A stretch of 44,320 nucleotides of DNA from the NCBI GenBank assembly GCA_024762895.1, contig JANTGN010000001.1, forward strand, positions 1 through 44,320, given 5' to 3'. The position numbers were made by a program, and so were the translations under genes. Positions within the stretch are counted from its first letter, which is position 1; every line of letters starts with the position of its first letter. Positions 16,884 through 25,236 of the stretch are shown here, piece by piece. Source of the DNA: Thiotrichales bacterium. Its GTDB lineage: Bacteria > Pseudomonadota > Gammaproteobacteria > J044. The notes below the pieces were generated by a model. That model saw nothing but the letters and a program-made list of their open reading frames with translations, did not search any database and was not told the DNA's origin.

Positions 16884-17618
16884 ATGCGATTTGATGTCGT
16901 TACGCTGTTCCCAGAAATGGTGGAAACAGTGACAGGCTTCGGGGTCATCAGCCGAGCAGAAAAAACTGGGCTGATGGAGCTGAAGACCTGGAATCCCAGG
17001 GAGTATACCCAGGATGTACATCGAACCGTCGATGACCGGCCCTATGGTGGGGGACCGGGCATGGTAATGCAGATTGAGCCCTTGCAGCACGCCATTGAGG
17101 ATGCGCGCAAGGCAAACCCCGGGGCCAGGGTCGTTTATTTGAGTCCCCAGGGTCGCTTACTTGACCAGGATGCTGTCAGGAACTTTGCTCAGCTGGATGG
17201 TCTGATATTGTTGTCAGGTCGCTATGAAGGCATTGATGAGCGCCTGATTGAATCCGAGGTCGATGAGGAATGGTCCATTGGTGATTATGTCCTCAGTGGC
17301 GGGGAGCTGGCAGCGATGGTACTTATCGATGCAGTAACTCGCCTGATACCCGGAGTGCTTGGTGACAAGGACTCTGCACAGCAGGACTCCTTTATGGATG
17401 GCCTGCTGGATTATCCTCATTACACCCGGCCAGAGGTGTATGAGGGCAGGATGGTTCCCCAGGTGTTGCTGGGTGGTAATCACGCAAAAATTGCGCAGTG
17501 GCGCAGACAGCAGTCGCTGGTACGGACTTTTTTGAGAAGGCCAGACCTGCTGGAAAAGATTGAATTGAGTGACGAAGACCGTTCTCTACTCGAGGCCATT
17601 CTTCGTGAACAGGAATAG
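16884..17618 (+). CDS. trmD: tRNA (guanine-N1-)-methyltransferase
   Basis: This enzyme methylates G37 at N1 in tRNAs with G36, using S-adenosylmethionine, and so prevents +1 frameshifting. It has 244 residues. The start MRFDVVTLFPEMVE is typical, as is DDRPYGGGPGMVM. The trefoil-knot SAM site is visible as LSPQGRLLDQ, then LLSGRYEGIDERL and WSIGDYVLSGGELAAMVLID. The active-site Asp lies in EDARKANPGARVV to SGRYEGIDER context, as in the family. It is part of rpsP-rimM-trmD-rplS. Confidence 0.98.
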   Translation: MRFDVVTLFPEMVETVTGFGVISRAEKTGLMELKTWNPREYTQDVHRTVDDRPYGGGPGMVMQIEPLQHAIEDARKANPGARVVYLSPQGRLLDQDAVRNFAQLDGLILLSGRYEGIDERLIESEVDEEWSIGDYVLSGGELAAMVLIDAVTRLIPGVLGDKDSAQQDSFMDGLLDYPHYTRPEVYEGRMVPQVLLGGNHAKIAQWRRQQSLVRTFLRRPDLLEKIELSDEDRSLLEAILREQE

Positions 17619-17641
17619 TGTTTTTTTAGGGGTTTTTTACC

Positions 17642-17986
17642 ATGAGCAACATCATTAAACAGCTTGAAGCAGAACAGATGACTAAGGATATCCCGGACTT
17701 TGCACCCGGTGATACCGTGGTAGTTCAGGTTCGTGTTAAGGAAGGTAACCGGGAACGCCTGCAGGCCTTTGAGGGTGTTGTCCTCGCCGTCAGGAACCGT
17801 GGCCTGAATTCCGCTTTTACCGTACGTAAGATCTCTCACGGTGAAGGTGTTGAGCGTGTCTTCCAGACCTATAGCCCGGCTATTGCCGAGATCAAGGTCA
17901 AACGACGCGGTAAGGTTCGTCGTGCCAAGCTGTATTACCTACGTGGTCGTACCGGTAAGGCTGCACGTATCAAGGAACGTGTCTAA
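17642..17986 (+). CDS. rplS: 50S ribosomal protein L19
   Basis: This is a 114-residue large-subunit protein at the 30S-50S interface. The conserved parts are DIPDFAPGDTVVVQVRVKEG, RLQAFEGVVLAVRNRGLN and the basic C-terminus KVRRAKLYYLRGRTGKAARI. It is the last gene of the operon and is followed 30 bp later by a strong terminator. Confidence 0.98.
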   Translation: MSNIIKQLEAEQMTKDIPDFAPGDTVVVQVRVKEGNRERLQAFEGVVLAVRNRGLNSAFTVRKISHGEGVERVFQTYSPAIAEIKVKRRGKVRRAKLYYLRGRTGKAARIKERV

Positions 17987-18016
17987 TCCAGGTCTTTTCT
18001 GGTAACAGGACAGAAT

Positions 18017-18052
18017 ACAGGCGCCTTCGGTCTCGAATGCGCCTGTTTTTTT
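18017..18052 (+). terminator. Terminator of the rplS operon
   Basis: An 8-bp GC-rich outer stem (18017-18024 with 18039-18046) continues across one mismatch into a 4-bp inner stem closed by a 4-nt loop. It is followed by seven T residues. The start codon of the next gene lies three bases after the T-run. Confidence 0.92.
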
Positions 18053-18054
18053 GC

Positions 18055-19797
18055 ATGAAATTTACAACTGCATTTAAATCTGCCCTGCTGATGCTTTTCC
18101 TGCTCTGGACGGGAATGGTCAGTGCCAGCAGCATTCAGGAAGTCAAAGATATCGCCAGGGCGGGTGCCCCTGAGCTGGCATTGTCGATGATCAAACGCTT
18201 TCAGCCTGAGCATGAAAAACTACCCGTGCGTTGGGCGTCCTGGGAAACACTGCGGCTAGATATCCTGACCGACGAGGAGCGATGGCAGGATATTATTCAG
18301 CGTATCAAGCGGTATCCTGCGCCGCTATCCCCTGACTTCATGCTGAAATCCAGAACGATACTGGCCAATGCACATTTACAGTCCGGAGGGCCGGCACAGG
18401 CCCTGTCGATATATCGGCAACTAATCTGGGACGAGTATGGCGAATCGTTACCGGATCAGTGGAGACCCTGGCGCCTGGGTGTTATTCGTTCCTATATTGG
18501 CCAGGAGCGTCTCGATCTTGCCCTGATTGCCTGGCGACGCTATGAGCAGGATTATCCCGATCTCAAGGCGAGTGAACTGGAACTTCGTGCGCGTCTGGCC
18601 CTGCAGGCTGGACAAGCCGATGAGGCAGTCGATGTTCTGCGTACAGTAGACGAGATCGGGGTGATGCCCGTGCTATTGCTGGCTCAGCTTGACTCCGGAG
18701 ACTTATCACCCAAAAAAGTCATGGCCCAGGTCGAGGCGGCTGTAAAAGAGGCCGATGAGGGGCAGCATCCACAGTTATGGTGGGTGGCGGCGAGTGCAGC
18801 GCAATCGACCCGAGATGGCAGGCAGGAAATTGTCTATCTTCAACGTGCCCTGCAACAAGCCCTGGCGAAAGAAAAAGACCCCCTGTTTCCCATCGATGCC
18901 GAAAGGCTATGGGATGCCTATCTGGCTTATGGTGAGTTTCTGGGCAACCAGCAGGGCCTGCTCGTTGGTGATGATGAGGCATGGCTGGAGATTGCACAAA
19001 CTGAAAAGGATGAGCTGAAACAGGCGGCATACTATGCCGTAACGGCCCTTGAGGGCCAGCTCGGATCTACACGTGAAAAAGGACATGCGGGCCTGATGAA
19101 GGTGCTTCTGGACAGTGGCCACAGTACCGCCATGCTGACTAATTTGTATCTGCATTCTGCAAACTTTCCGACGGTGGAATATATCCCCGAGGTCGTACGC
19201 CCCCTGTTAGCTGAGGCGGCATTAGAACGGGCCGATCATCAGCTGGCCTCGAGCCTGATGCAGGGGGTGAATAAGCCCCCCGAGGGTACGGACAGTTTTG
19301 ACTGGCAATTGCGGCGAGCCCGTATCCATATCCTGGGAGGTCATGAAGACCTGGGTATAGATGTGCTTTATGCCATCCTGGCCGGACACAAGGTGATGGA
19401 TACCAAGCAGGTGGACCGTTTTCTACAGGTCCTGTTCGACCTGCAGACCTTGAAGCGTGATCGAGAGGCGATTGCACTGTTCAATGCCCTGCAGCCTCGA
19501 ATGTCGACCCATAAACAGCAACGTGAACTACTGTTCTGGATGGCCGATTCCTATAAATCCATGGGGCAGAAGGAGCAGGCGGGTTACCTGTATATGAGGT
19601 CGGCCATACTCCTTGATGGTGTGGGCCTGGACCCCTGGGGGCAGACCGCGCGTTTCTTTGCCGCTGAGTCTCTTGCAGATGCGGGTCTGATACACGATGC
19701 GCGCCATCTGTATCAGGGTCTGCTTCGAGTCGCCCAGGACGGGAATCGGAAAATGGTCTTACGTCAGCGGCTGCAACATCTTCAATTGATGGAGTAA
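18055..19797 (+). CDS. Exported helical-repeat (TPR-like) protein of unknown function
   Basis: This 580-residue protein has a clear Sec signal peptide, MKFTTAFKSALLMLFLLWTG, with likely cleavage after VSA near residue 25. The mature part is rich in helix pairs with Ala/Leu-rich spacing (ELRARLALQAGQADEAVDVL; GQKEQAGYLYMRSAILLDG), which suggests tetratricopeptide-like or related solenoid repeats over most of its length. There are no catalytic motifs. I do not recognise a named family. The start at 18055 was chosen for the signal peptide. It has no Shine-Dalgarno sequence and sits directly behind the rplS terminator; an in-frame ATG at 18037 lies inside the terminator hairpin. It is probably a periplasmic scaffold or interaction protein. 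Confidence 0.75.
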   Translation: MKFTTAFKSALLMLFLLWTGMVSASSIQEVKDIARAGAPELALSMIKRFQPEHEKLPVRWASWETLRLDILTDEERWQDIIQRIKRYPAPLSPDFMLKSRTILANAHLQSGGPAQALSIYRQLIWDEYGESLPDQWRPWRLGVIRSYIGQERLDLALIAWRRYEQDYPDLKASELELRARLALQAGQADEAVDVLRTVDEIGVMPVLLLAQLDSGDLSPKKVMAQVEAAVKEADEGQHPQLWWVAASAAQSTRDGRQEIVYLQRALQQALAKEKDPLFPIDAERLWDAYLAYGEFLGNQQGLLVGDDEAWLEIAQTEKDELKQAAYYAVTALEGQLGSTREKGHAGLMKVLLDSGHSTAMLTNLYLHSANFPTVEYIPEVVRPLLAEAALERADHQLASSLMQGVNKPPEGTDSFDWQLRRARIHILGGHEDLGIDVLYAILAGHKVMDTKQVDRFLQVLFDLQTLKRDREAIALFNALQPRMSTHKQQRELLFWMADSYKSMGQKEQAGYLYMRSAILLDGVGLDPWGQTARFFAAESLADAGLIHDARHLYQGLLRVAQDGNRKMVLRQRLQHLQLME

Positions 19798-19874
19798 TCT
19801 ACTCTTAAGCTCTTCACGATGGGCCAGGCACAGGCCCTGACCTATCGCTCTCCAATCATCAAATCTAATCAGCT

Positions 19875-19894
19875 AAACAGGCCTCGGCCTGTTT
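19875..19894. terminator. Possible terminator hairpin after the repeat-protein gene
   Basis: This is a perfect 8-bp stem (19875-19882 with 19887-19894) with a CTCG loop, 78 bp after the stop codon. Only three T residues close the plus-strand side and no longer T-run follows, so terminator function is uncertain. Confidence 0.45.
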
Positions 19895-19925
19895 GATTGC
19901 TCCACTTCAGAGAGCATAGGGTGAC

Positions 19926-19974
19926 GTCAGCCGTCAGCCGTCAGCCGTCAGCCGTCAGCCGTCAGCCGTCAGCC
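19926..19974 (+). repeat. Seven perfect tandem copies of a heptamer (GTCAGCC)
   Basis: Units start at 19926, 19933, 19940, 19947, 19954, 19961 and 19968, all identical, for 49 bp in total. The array lies in the 345-bp gap between the helical-repeat protein gene and the Crp/Fnr-type gene, about 170 bp upstream of the latter. Perfect short-unit arrays like this are prone to slippage and copy-number change. It does not lie in a reading frame I can support. Confidence 0.95.
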
Positions 19975-20063
19975 CTGATGAGTCTGAGCGTTATATTGAC
20001 CTTTATCTTTCTGTTGAAAACAAGTGAATAAAACGGTATTTTCATAATCAATACAATAAAATA

Positions 20064-20116
20064 ATAATTAACTGACTGAAAAATAATAAAATTATAATTA
20101 AATGGCTAAAAAATAA
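20064..20116 (+). repeat. Imperfect 23-bp direct repeat, 30-bp period, in an AT-rich promoter region
   Basis: Copies lie at 20064-20086 and 20094-20116. They begin with identical ATAATTAA and end with identical AAAAATAA, with 20 of 23 positions matching. The second copy ends 26 bp before the ATG of the Crp/Fnr-type gene. The 30-bp period is about three helical turns, which would put two bound proteins on the same DNA face. The region also offers several possible -10 boxes, none decisive. Confidence 0.6.
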
Positions 20117-20142
20117 GTCATTAGCTGGGGAACAGTCTCAAA

Positions 20143-20856
20143 ATGTCTGAAGAAAATAGTTCAGTTTTAAATACTGCGCCATCCTTACCTGGTTCCATTG
20201 AAAATCAGTTAAAGGCGGCTTTTCCTGATCTGGCTCCTGCCAACCATCCAGAATGGATGGAGATTCTCAGTCGTGCTTCAGTGGTTGAATTACCAGCCAG
20301 GCGTGTCTTAATGACGGAGGGGTCATCCTGCAATACCTTTTTCCTGATGTTTGATGGCCGGGTGCGTGTATATCAGATCGCAGAAGATGGCAGAGAAGTA
20401 ACGTTATACCGGACCTATCCGGGCCAGGTCTGCCTGATGACCGTGAATAGTCTTATTCATAATCGCCCCTTCAGGGCAAATGCAGAAACCGAGACAAGCA
20501 TTACCGGTCTGGTTTTATCGGCAGAGGATTTTCATGAGGCCATGCGTGTATTTGAACCGTTTCGTAAGCTGGTTCTGGTTTCATTGATGGACTCTGCCTG
20601 TGATATGAGTGATATGTTCTACGATACGGCATTTCAGGCGCTGGATGTTCGCCTGGCCTGCCTGTTAGGTCGTCTGTTTGAACGCAGTGGCTCGGACACC
20701 CTAAAAATTACCCATCAGGAGCTGGCCCAGGAACTGGGCACTTCACGGGAAGTCATTAGTCGCCTGTTAAAAAAAATGGAACGTCAGCAGCATATCAGTT
20801 TGTCTCGAGGCCAGATCTCGGTGGGACAAAACAAGCAATTACTGGATCAGGCCTGA
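20143..20856 (+). CDS. Crp/Fnr-family transcriptional regulator
   Basis: This 237-residue regulator has an N-terminal cyclic-nucleotide-binding-type domain at about 45-150 (FFLMFDGRVRVYQIAEDGRE) and a C-terminal winged helix at about 180-230. The recognition helix context is ITHQELAQELGTSREVISRLL. The N-terminal cysteine cluster that would hold a 4Fe-4S centre in Fnr is missing; the four cysteines are scattered. The canonical cAMP-binding residues of Crp are not obvious either, so the ligand is unknown. It is a single gene with a repeat-rich upstream region that may allow autoregulation. No target can be named from the sequence. Confidence 0.9.
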   Translation: MSEENSSVLNTAPSLPGSIENQLKAAFPDLAPANHPEWMEILSRASVVELPARRVLMTEGSSCNTFFLMFDGRVRVYQIAEDGREVTLYRTYPGQVCLMTVNSLIHNRPFRANAETETSITGLVLSAEDFHEAMRVFEPFRKLVLVSLMDSACDMSDMFYDTAFQALDVRLACLLGRLFERSGSDTLKITHQELAQELGTSREVISRLLKKMERQQHISLSRGQISVGQNKQLLDQA

Positions 20857-20965
20857 GTCGTTTTTCTGGCCTGCTTCAGCCCCTCTCATCTGCAATGTTT
20901 TATCTTAAGTTGCATAACCCCCCCCTCCTTTATTTAGGTAACCGGCAAAAATTGGAACTATGGTC

Positions 20966-20993
20966 TAAAGAAATTTCCTACAACTGCCGATAG
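20966..20993 (+). promoter_or_regulatory. Sigma-28 (FliA)-type promoter of the chemotaxis receptor gene
   Basis: TAAA (20966-20969), a 16-bp spacer and GCCGATAG (20986-20993) match the flagellar sigma factor consensus TAAA-N15-GCCGATAA with one mismatch in the -10 element. It lies 61 bp upstream of the methyl-accepting chemotaxis gene, a class known to use this sigma factor. Confidence 0.75.
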
Positions 20994-21053
20994 AGTAGGC
21001 AACATCTGACAAAACGTCGGCCTAAATACTAAAAAGATTGCTAGGGGTAGGTT

Positions 21054-23078
21054 ATGTTCTCCTTTTTCCAGAATGCATCGATCAAACAAAAGATCATTGG
21101 TGGTTTCACGATCGTCATCATTCTTTTGATTGTGGTCGGTGGGGTAGCTCTGCGGAGTTTCATCGAGACTCGTAATAATGTTCAGATGGTAGTCGATCAG
21201 AACCAGCCGGTCGTGCTGGCGGCCCAGGAACTGGAGACCTCGCTCAAGGCGGCCGTGGCGAGCATGGGTTTTTATATGCTGGGCCGTGATGATGCCAGCC
21301 TCGAGGCCTATGAAAATGACCTGGGCCGCTTGCAGGAGGCTATGGATGAACTCACCGAATTGCCCCTCGTTGAGGATGATCCCGAGTACCAGAAACTGGC
21401 CGGCAAGATCAGCCAGCAGGTGATGAAGTTTTTTAGCTATCATGATCAGGTCATATCACTGGCCAATTCCTTTGCCGAGCGCATGCCAGCCATCGTCATC
21501 TCGGATCAGACCCTGAACCCTTCGGTAACCGCTATTCGTCAGGCCCTGGCGCAGATGATCGACTCCGAGATGGAGGAGGATGCCACGGAAGAAAGGCGTG
21601 AACTTCTGAGGACTATTGCCAATCTGCGATATACCATTGCCAATCTACAGATTGCCTTCCGTGGTTTCGTGGCCTTCAACGATAGCGCCAACCAGCAAAA
21701 TAGTGAGCTCTACAAGGTACAGTTCAAAGAAACCCTGGATCAGTTAAATGAACTCTATGACGAGATGAACTTCGAGCAACAGGAGTCCTTTGATTTCATC
21801 AAGAGTGAATATGAAAAAGTCATCCAGGGTATTGATGAACTATTTACTGTTCACGGTAGTGAAAAGGCCTATCTGGATGTCTATCTCCAAAAGACCGAGA
21901 TCATTCCTCTGGTCAACGACACCTCTGAAACCCTGAAGCAGCTGGTCGGTTTAGCGCGTGACACCATCATCGCGACCAGTCAGGACCTCAGAGAACAGGT
22001 AGAGACGGCAGAACGCATCATCATGATCCTGGTAGCAGTCGGTGTACTGCTGGGCATTATTATTGCGACCAGTGTCGTGCTGGGTATTCTCGGCCCGTTG
22101 AACCAGGCCATTGCTGCGATGCAGGATATCGCCGAAGGTGAGGGCGATCTGACCCGTAAACTGAATGAAAAGGGTGGGGCGGAACTCAAGGCCCTGGGGC
22201 GTGCCTTCAATCTCTTTGTGGACAAGATACGTGAGACAGTCTCTCAGACTACCGAGGCCGTGGAGCGTCTGGCCCAGGTCAGTGGTCGCATGTCGGCCAT
22301 TACTGAAGAGACCGTGATGGGCGTGGATCAGCAGAACTCGGAAACCGAGCGTGCGGCCACGGCGATGACCGAGATGGCCAGTACCTCGGTCGAGGTGGCC
22401 GAGCATGCTCGAGGTGCCGCACAGGCTGCCAATGATGCCGATGGCTCAGCCCACGAAGGCCAGGCCGTCGTCGAGCAGACCATGACGTCCATCACAGCAC
22501 TTGCCGGCGAGGTGGATAAGGCGGGCGAGGTGATTGCATCCTTGCAGCAGGATAGTATCCAGATTGGCTCTATACTGGACGTGATCCGATCCATAGCAGA
22601 ACAAACTAACCTGTTGGCCCTGAATGCGGCCATCGAGGCTGCGGCTGCGGGTGAGCAGGGCCGTGGGTTTGCGGTGGTGGCTGATGAGGTCAGGACCCTG
22701 GCCAGTCGAACCCAGGACTCCACCCAGGAAATCCAGGCCATGATCGAACGACTACAGAAGTCCTCCGAAGAGGCCGTCAACGTGATGGGGAATGGCAGGA
22801 GTCTGGCCGAACAGACCGTGGATCAGGCTGGCCAGACACGCGTGTCGCTGGATACGATTACTCAGGCCGTGAACAGCATTAGCGAGATGAATGCGAGTAT
22901 TTCGGTGGCGGCCGATGAACAGAGCAAGGTGGCCGATGAAATCAATCGCAATATCGTCACCATCAGTGATATATCTCATCAGACCGCCAGAGGTTCCAAT
23001 GAGATAGCACAGCACTCTGAAGAGCTAACGCGTCTTGCACAGACCCTGAAGGGGCTGGTGGGCGGATTCAGGACCTGA
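21054..23078 (+). CDS. Methyl-accepting chemotaxis protein
   Basis: This 674-residue transmembrane chemoreceptor signals to CheA/CheW. TM1 is at about 13-35. A long helical periplasmic sensor follows (about 36-320, size and helical pattern suggest an HBM-like or double four-helix-bundle domain). TM2 is at about 322-347, HAMP at about 348-400, then the coiled-coil signalling domain. The hairpin tip EQTNLLALNAAIEAAAAGEQ with GRGFAVVADEVRTLA is near 515-550. There is no C-terminal NWETF-type pentapeptide, so no CheR/CheB tether. It is monocistronic, with a sigma-28-like promoter and its own terminator. The ligand is unknown. Confidence 0.96.
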   Translation: MFSFFQNASIKQKIIGGFTIVIILLIVVGGVALRSFIETRNNVQMVVDQNQPVVLAAQELETSLKAAVASMGFYMLGRDDASLEAYENDLGRLQEAMDELTELPLVEDDPEYQKLAGKISQQVMKFFSYHDQVISLANSFAERMPAIVISDQTLNPSVTAIRQALAQMIDSEMEEDATEERRELLRTIANLRYTIANLQIAFRGFVAFNDSANQQNSELYKVQFKETLDQLNELYDEMNFEQQESFDFIKSEYEKVIQGIDELFTVHGSEKAYLDVYLQKTEIIPLVNDTSETLKQLVGLARDTIIATSQDLREQVETAERIIMILVAVGVLLGIIIATSVVLGILGPLNQAIAAMQDIAEGEGDLTRKLNEKGGAELKALGRAFNLFVDKIRETVSQTTEAVERLAQVSGRMSAITEETVMGVDQQNSETERAATAMTEMASTSVEVAEHARGAAQAANDADGSAHEGQAVVEQTMTSITALAGEVDKAGEVIASLQQDSIQIGSILDVIRSIAEQTNLLALNAAIEAAAAGEQGRGFAVVADEVRTLASRTQDSTQEIQAMIERLQKSSEEAVNVMGNGRSLAEQTVDQAGQTRVSLDTITQAVNSISEMNASISVAADEQSKVADEINRNIVTISDISHQTARGSNEIAQHSEELTRLAQTLKGLVGGFRT

Positions 23079-23100
23079 CCTATATCCGAAGAAGGATGAA

Positions 23101-23125
23101 GGGCGGCCACTGGCCGCCCTTTTTT
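23101..23125 (+). terminator. Terminator of the chemotaxis receptor gene
   Basis: This is a perfect 8-bp GC stem (23101-23108 with 23112-23119), a 3-nt loop and six T residues, starting 22 bp after the stop codon. Confidence 0.93.
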
Positions 23126-23172
23126 ATGCCTGTAATATGGGCGGGCCCTGATGAAAAATTGTGTCGAAAAGG

Positions 23173-23199
23173 CTTGAAAAGCGTTTGAATGACCCCACT
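23173..23199 (+). promoter_or_regulatory. Heat-shock (sigma-32) promoter of htpG
   Basis: CTTGAAA (23173-23179), a 13-bp spacer and CCCCACT (23193-23199) closely match the sigma-32 consensus CTTGAAA-N11-16-CCCCATNT. It lies 45 bp upstream of htpG, a classical heat-shock gene. Confidence 0.85.
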
Positions 23200-23243
23200 C
23201 TGGTCGTAGTCATCCCATAATCGAAACTTAAGGATTACCGTGT

Positions 23244-25142
23244 ATGAGTGTTGAAGCCCAGAAAGAGGATATGCAGTTTCAGACTGAGGTCAGTCAGCTC
23301 CTCCATTTAATGATTCATTCGCTTTATTCCAATAAGGAGATCTTCCTGCGTGAACTGGTCTCCAATGCCTCCGATGCCTGTGACAAGATGCGCTTTGAGG
23401 CACTTTCTGATGATTCTATTTACGAAGGTGACTCGGAGCTAAAGATTCAGATTGAGTTCGACAAGGACGCAAAGACCCTCACCATTCGTGATAATGGTAT
23501 TGGTATGAGCCGTGATGAGGTGATCGAGAATATCGGTACCATCGCCCGTTCCGGCACCGCTGAGTTCCTCAAAAACCTGACTGGCGACCAGGCCAAGGAC
23601 AGCCACCTGATTGGCCAGTTCGGTGTCGGTTTTTATTCCTCATTTATCGTTGCCGACAAGGTCACACTGAGAACACGTAAGGCCGGGACCGGCACGGCGG
23701 CGAGCGATGCTGTTCAGTGGGTATCGGAAGGTAAGGACAATTTCAGTATTGAGAATATTGAGAAAGAATCGCGTGGTACCGAGGTGATTCTACACCTGCG
23801 TGATGATGCCGAAGAGTTTATGAATAGCTGGCAGTTACGCTCTATCATTACCCGTTATTCCGATCATGTGCCCTGGCCCATTGAAATGCACAAGGAAGAT
23901 GAAGAGGGCAAGGTCACGGAGGAATGGGAGCAGGTCAACAAGGCCTCGGCCCTGTGGCGCCTGCCAAAGAAGGATGTCAGCGATGAGGAATACAAGGAGT
24001 TCTATAAATATGTCGGTCATGACTTTGAGGACCCCCTGGCCTGGACACATAATCGTGTTGAAGGAAACCTGGAGTATTATTCACTGCTCTATATCCCGGC
24101 CAAGGCGCCCTTTGACCTCTGGGAGCGGGACCAGACTCATGGTGTAAAACTCTACGTGCAGCGTGTATTCATCATGGATGATACCGAGCATCTGATGCCT
24201 CGTTATCTGCGCTTTGTACGTGGTGTGATTGATTCCAGTGATCTGCCTCTGAACGTTTCCCGTGAGATCCTGCAGAGTAATCGTGTTATCGACAGTATAC
24301 GTTCGGGTTCGGTTAAGAAGGTGCTGGGCCTGATGGAGACCATGGCCAAGGATGACGCAGAGAAATACCAGAAATTCTGGGACCAGTTCGGCAAGGCTCT
24401 GAAGGAAGGACCGGGTGAAGACTTCGCCAACCGCGAACAGATAGCGAAACTGCTGCGCTTTGCCACCACGGCCGAAGACAGCGAGATTCAGAATGTCTCA
24501 CTGGAAGACTATGTCTCGCGCATGAAAGAGGGCCAGAAGAAGATCTACTACATCACGGCAGATAACTTCTCAGCCGCCAGGAATAGTCCCAACCTCGAGG
24601 TTTTCCGTAAGAAGGATATCGAGGTTCTGCTGTTGACCGACCGTGTCGACGAGTGGCTGGTCAGCAATCTGACGGAGTTCGATGGTAAGCCCCTGCAGTC
24701 TGTCGCCAAGGGTGAACTGGATCTGGATGAGATTGAGACCGAGGAAGAAAAGAAGGAACACGAGAAGCAGGAAAAAGAGGCCGAGGGCCTGATTAATAAG
24801 ATCAAGGAGGCCCTGGGTGACCAGGTCTCTGATGTTCGTGTTTCACACCGTCTGACACAGTCTCCGGCCAGTATCATCCTGAACGAGCATGACATGGCGC
24901 TGTATATGCAGAACCTGATGAAGCAGGCTGGCCAGGAAATCCCCGGCAGTAAACCGATCCTTGAGATCAATCCTGGGCATCCCGTGATCCAGCGCCTGGA
25001 TCAGGAAGAAGATAATACCAAGGTCAAGGACTGGTCAGAAATCCTGCTGGATCAGGCGGTATTGGCCGAAGGTGGGCAGCTGGAAGATCCAGCTCGTTTT
25101 GTCTCCAGGTTGAACGGACTGATGATGGAACTAGCTGGGTAA
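23244..25142 (+). CDS. htpG: Chaperone HtpG (bacterial Hsp90)
   Basis: This is a 632-residue ATP-dependent cytoplasmic chaperone dimer. The N-terminal GHKL ATPase motifs are ELVSNASDACDKMRFEAL, RDNGIGMSRDEV, IGTIARSGTAEFL and GQFGVGFYSSFIVADK. The middle domain contains RYLRFVRGVIDSSDLPLNVS with the catalytic-loop Arg region. The C-terminal dimerisation domain follows an acidic Glu/Lys-rich linker near residues 495-515. It lacks the eukaryotic MEEVD tail, as expected. AAGGA precedes the ATG. It is monocistronic with a sigma-32-like promoter and a terminator directly after the gene. Confidence 0.98.
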   Translation: MSVEAQKEDMQFQTEVSQLLHLMIHSLYSNKEIFLRELVSNASDACDKMRFEALSDDSIYEGDSELKIQIEFDKDAKTLTIRDNGIGMSRDEVIENIGTIARSGTAEFLKNLTGDQAKDSHLIGQFGVGFYSSFIVADKVTLRTRKAGTGTAASDAVQWVSEGKDNFSIENIEKESRGTEVILHLRDDAEEFMNSWQLRSIITRYSDHVPWPIEMHKEDEEGKVTEEWEQVNKASALWRLPKKDVSDEEYKEFYKYVGHDFEDPLAWTHNRVEGNLEYYSLLYIPAKAPFDLWERDQTHGVKLYVQRVFIMDDTEHLMPRYLRFVRGVIDSSDLPLNVSREILQSNRVIDSIRSGSVKKVLGLMETMAKDDAEKYQKFWDQFGKALKEGPGEDFANREQIAKLLRFATTAEDSEIQNVSLEDYVSRMKEGQKKIYYITADNFSAARNSPNLEVFRKKDIEVLLLTDRVDEWLVSNLTEFDGKPLQSVAKGELDLDEIETEEEKKEHEKQEKEAEGLINKIKEALGDQVSDVRVSHRLTQSPASIILNEHDMALYMQNLMKQAGQEIPGSKPILEINPGHPVIQRLDQEEDNTKVKDWSEILLDQAVLAEGGQLEDPARFVSRLNGLMMELAG

Positions 25143-25159
25143 AAGATACTCTTCTGAGT

Positions 25160-25186
25160 AGGCCCCGGCACTGTCCGGGGCCTTTT
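25160..25186 (+). terminator. Terminator of htpG
   Basis: An 8-bp perfect GC stem (25161-25168 with 25175-25182) is extended by an A-T pair, with a 6-nt loop and four T residues. It lies 18 bp after the htpG stop. Confidence 0.88.
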
Positions 25187-25236
25187 CGTTTCACTCAATG
25201 AGTAGTATCGCAACTTCCTGGAAAGGGACTCTTTCG

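Noticed and set aside
19926..19974. Heptamer array considered as a CRISPR
   Set aside because: The repeats are 7 bp and directly adjacent with no spacers, and no cas gene is present.
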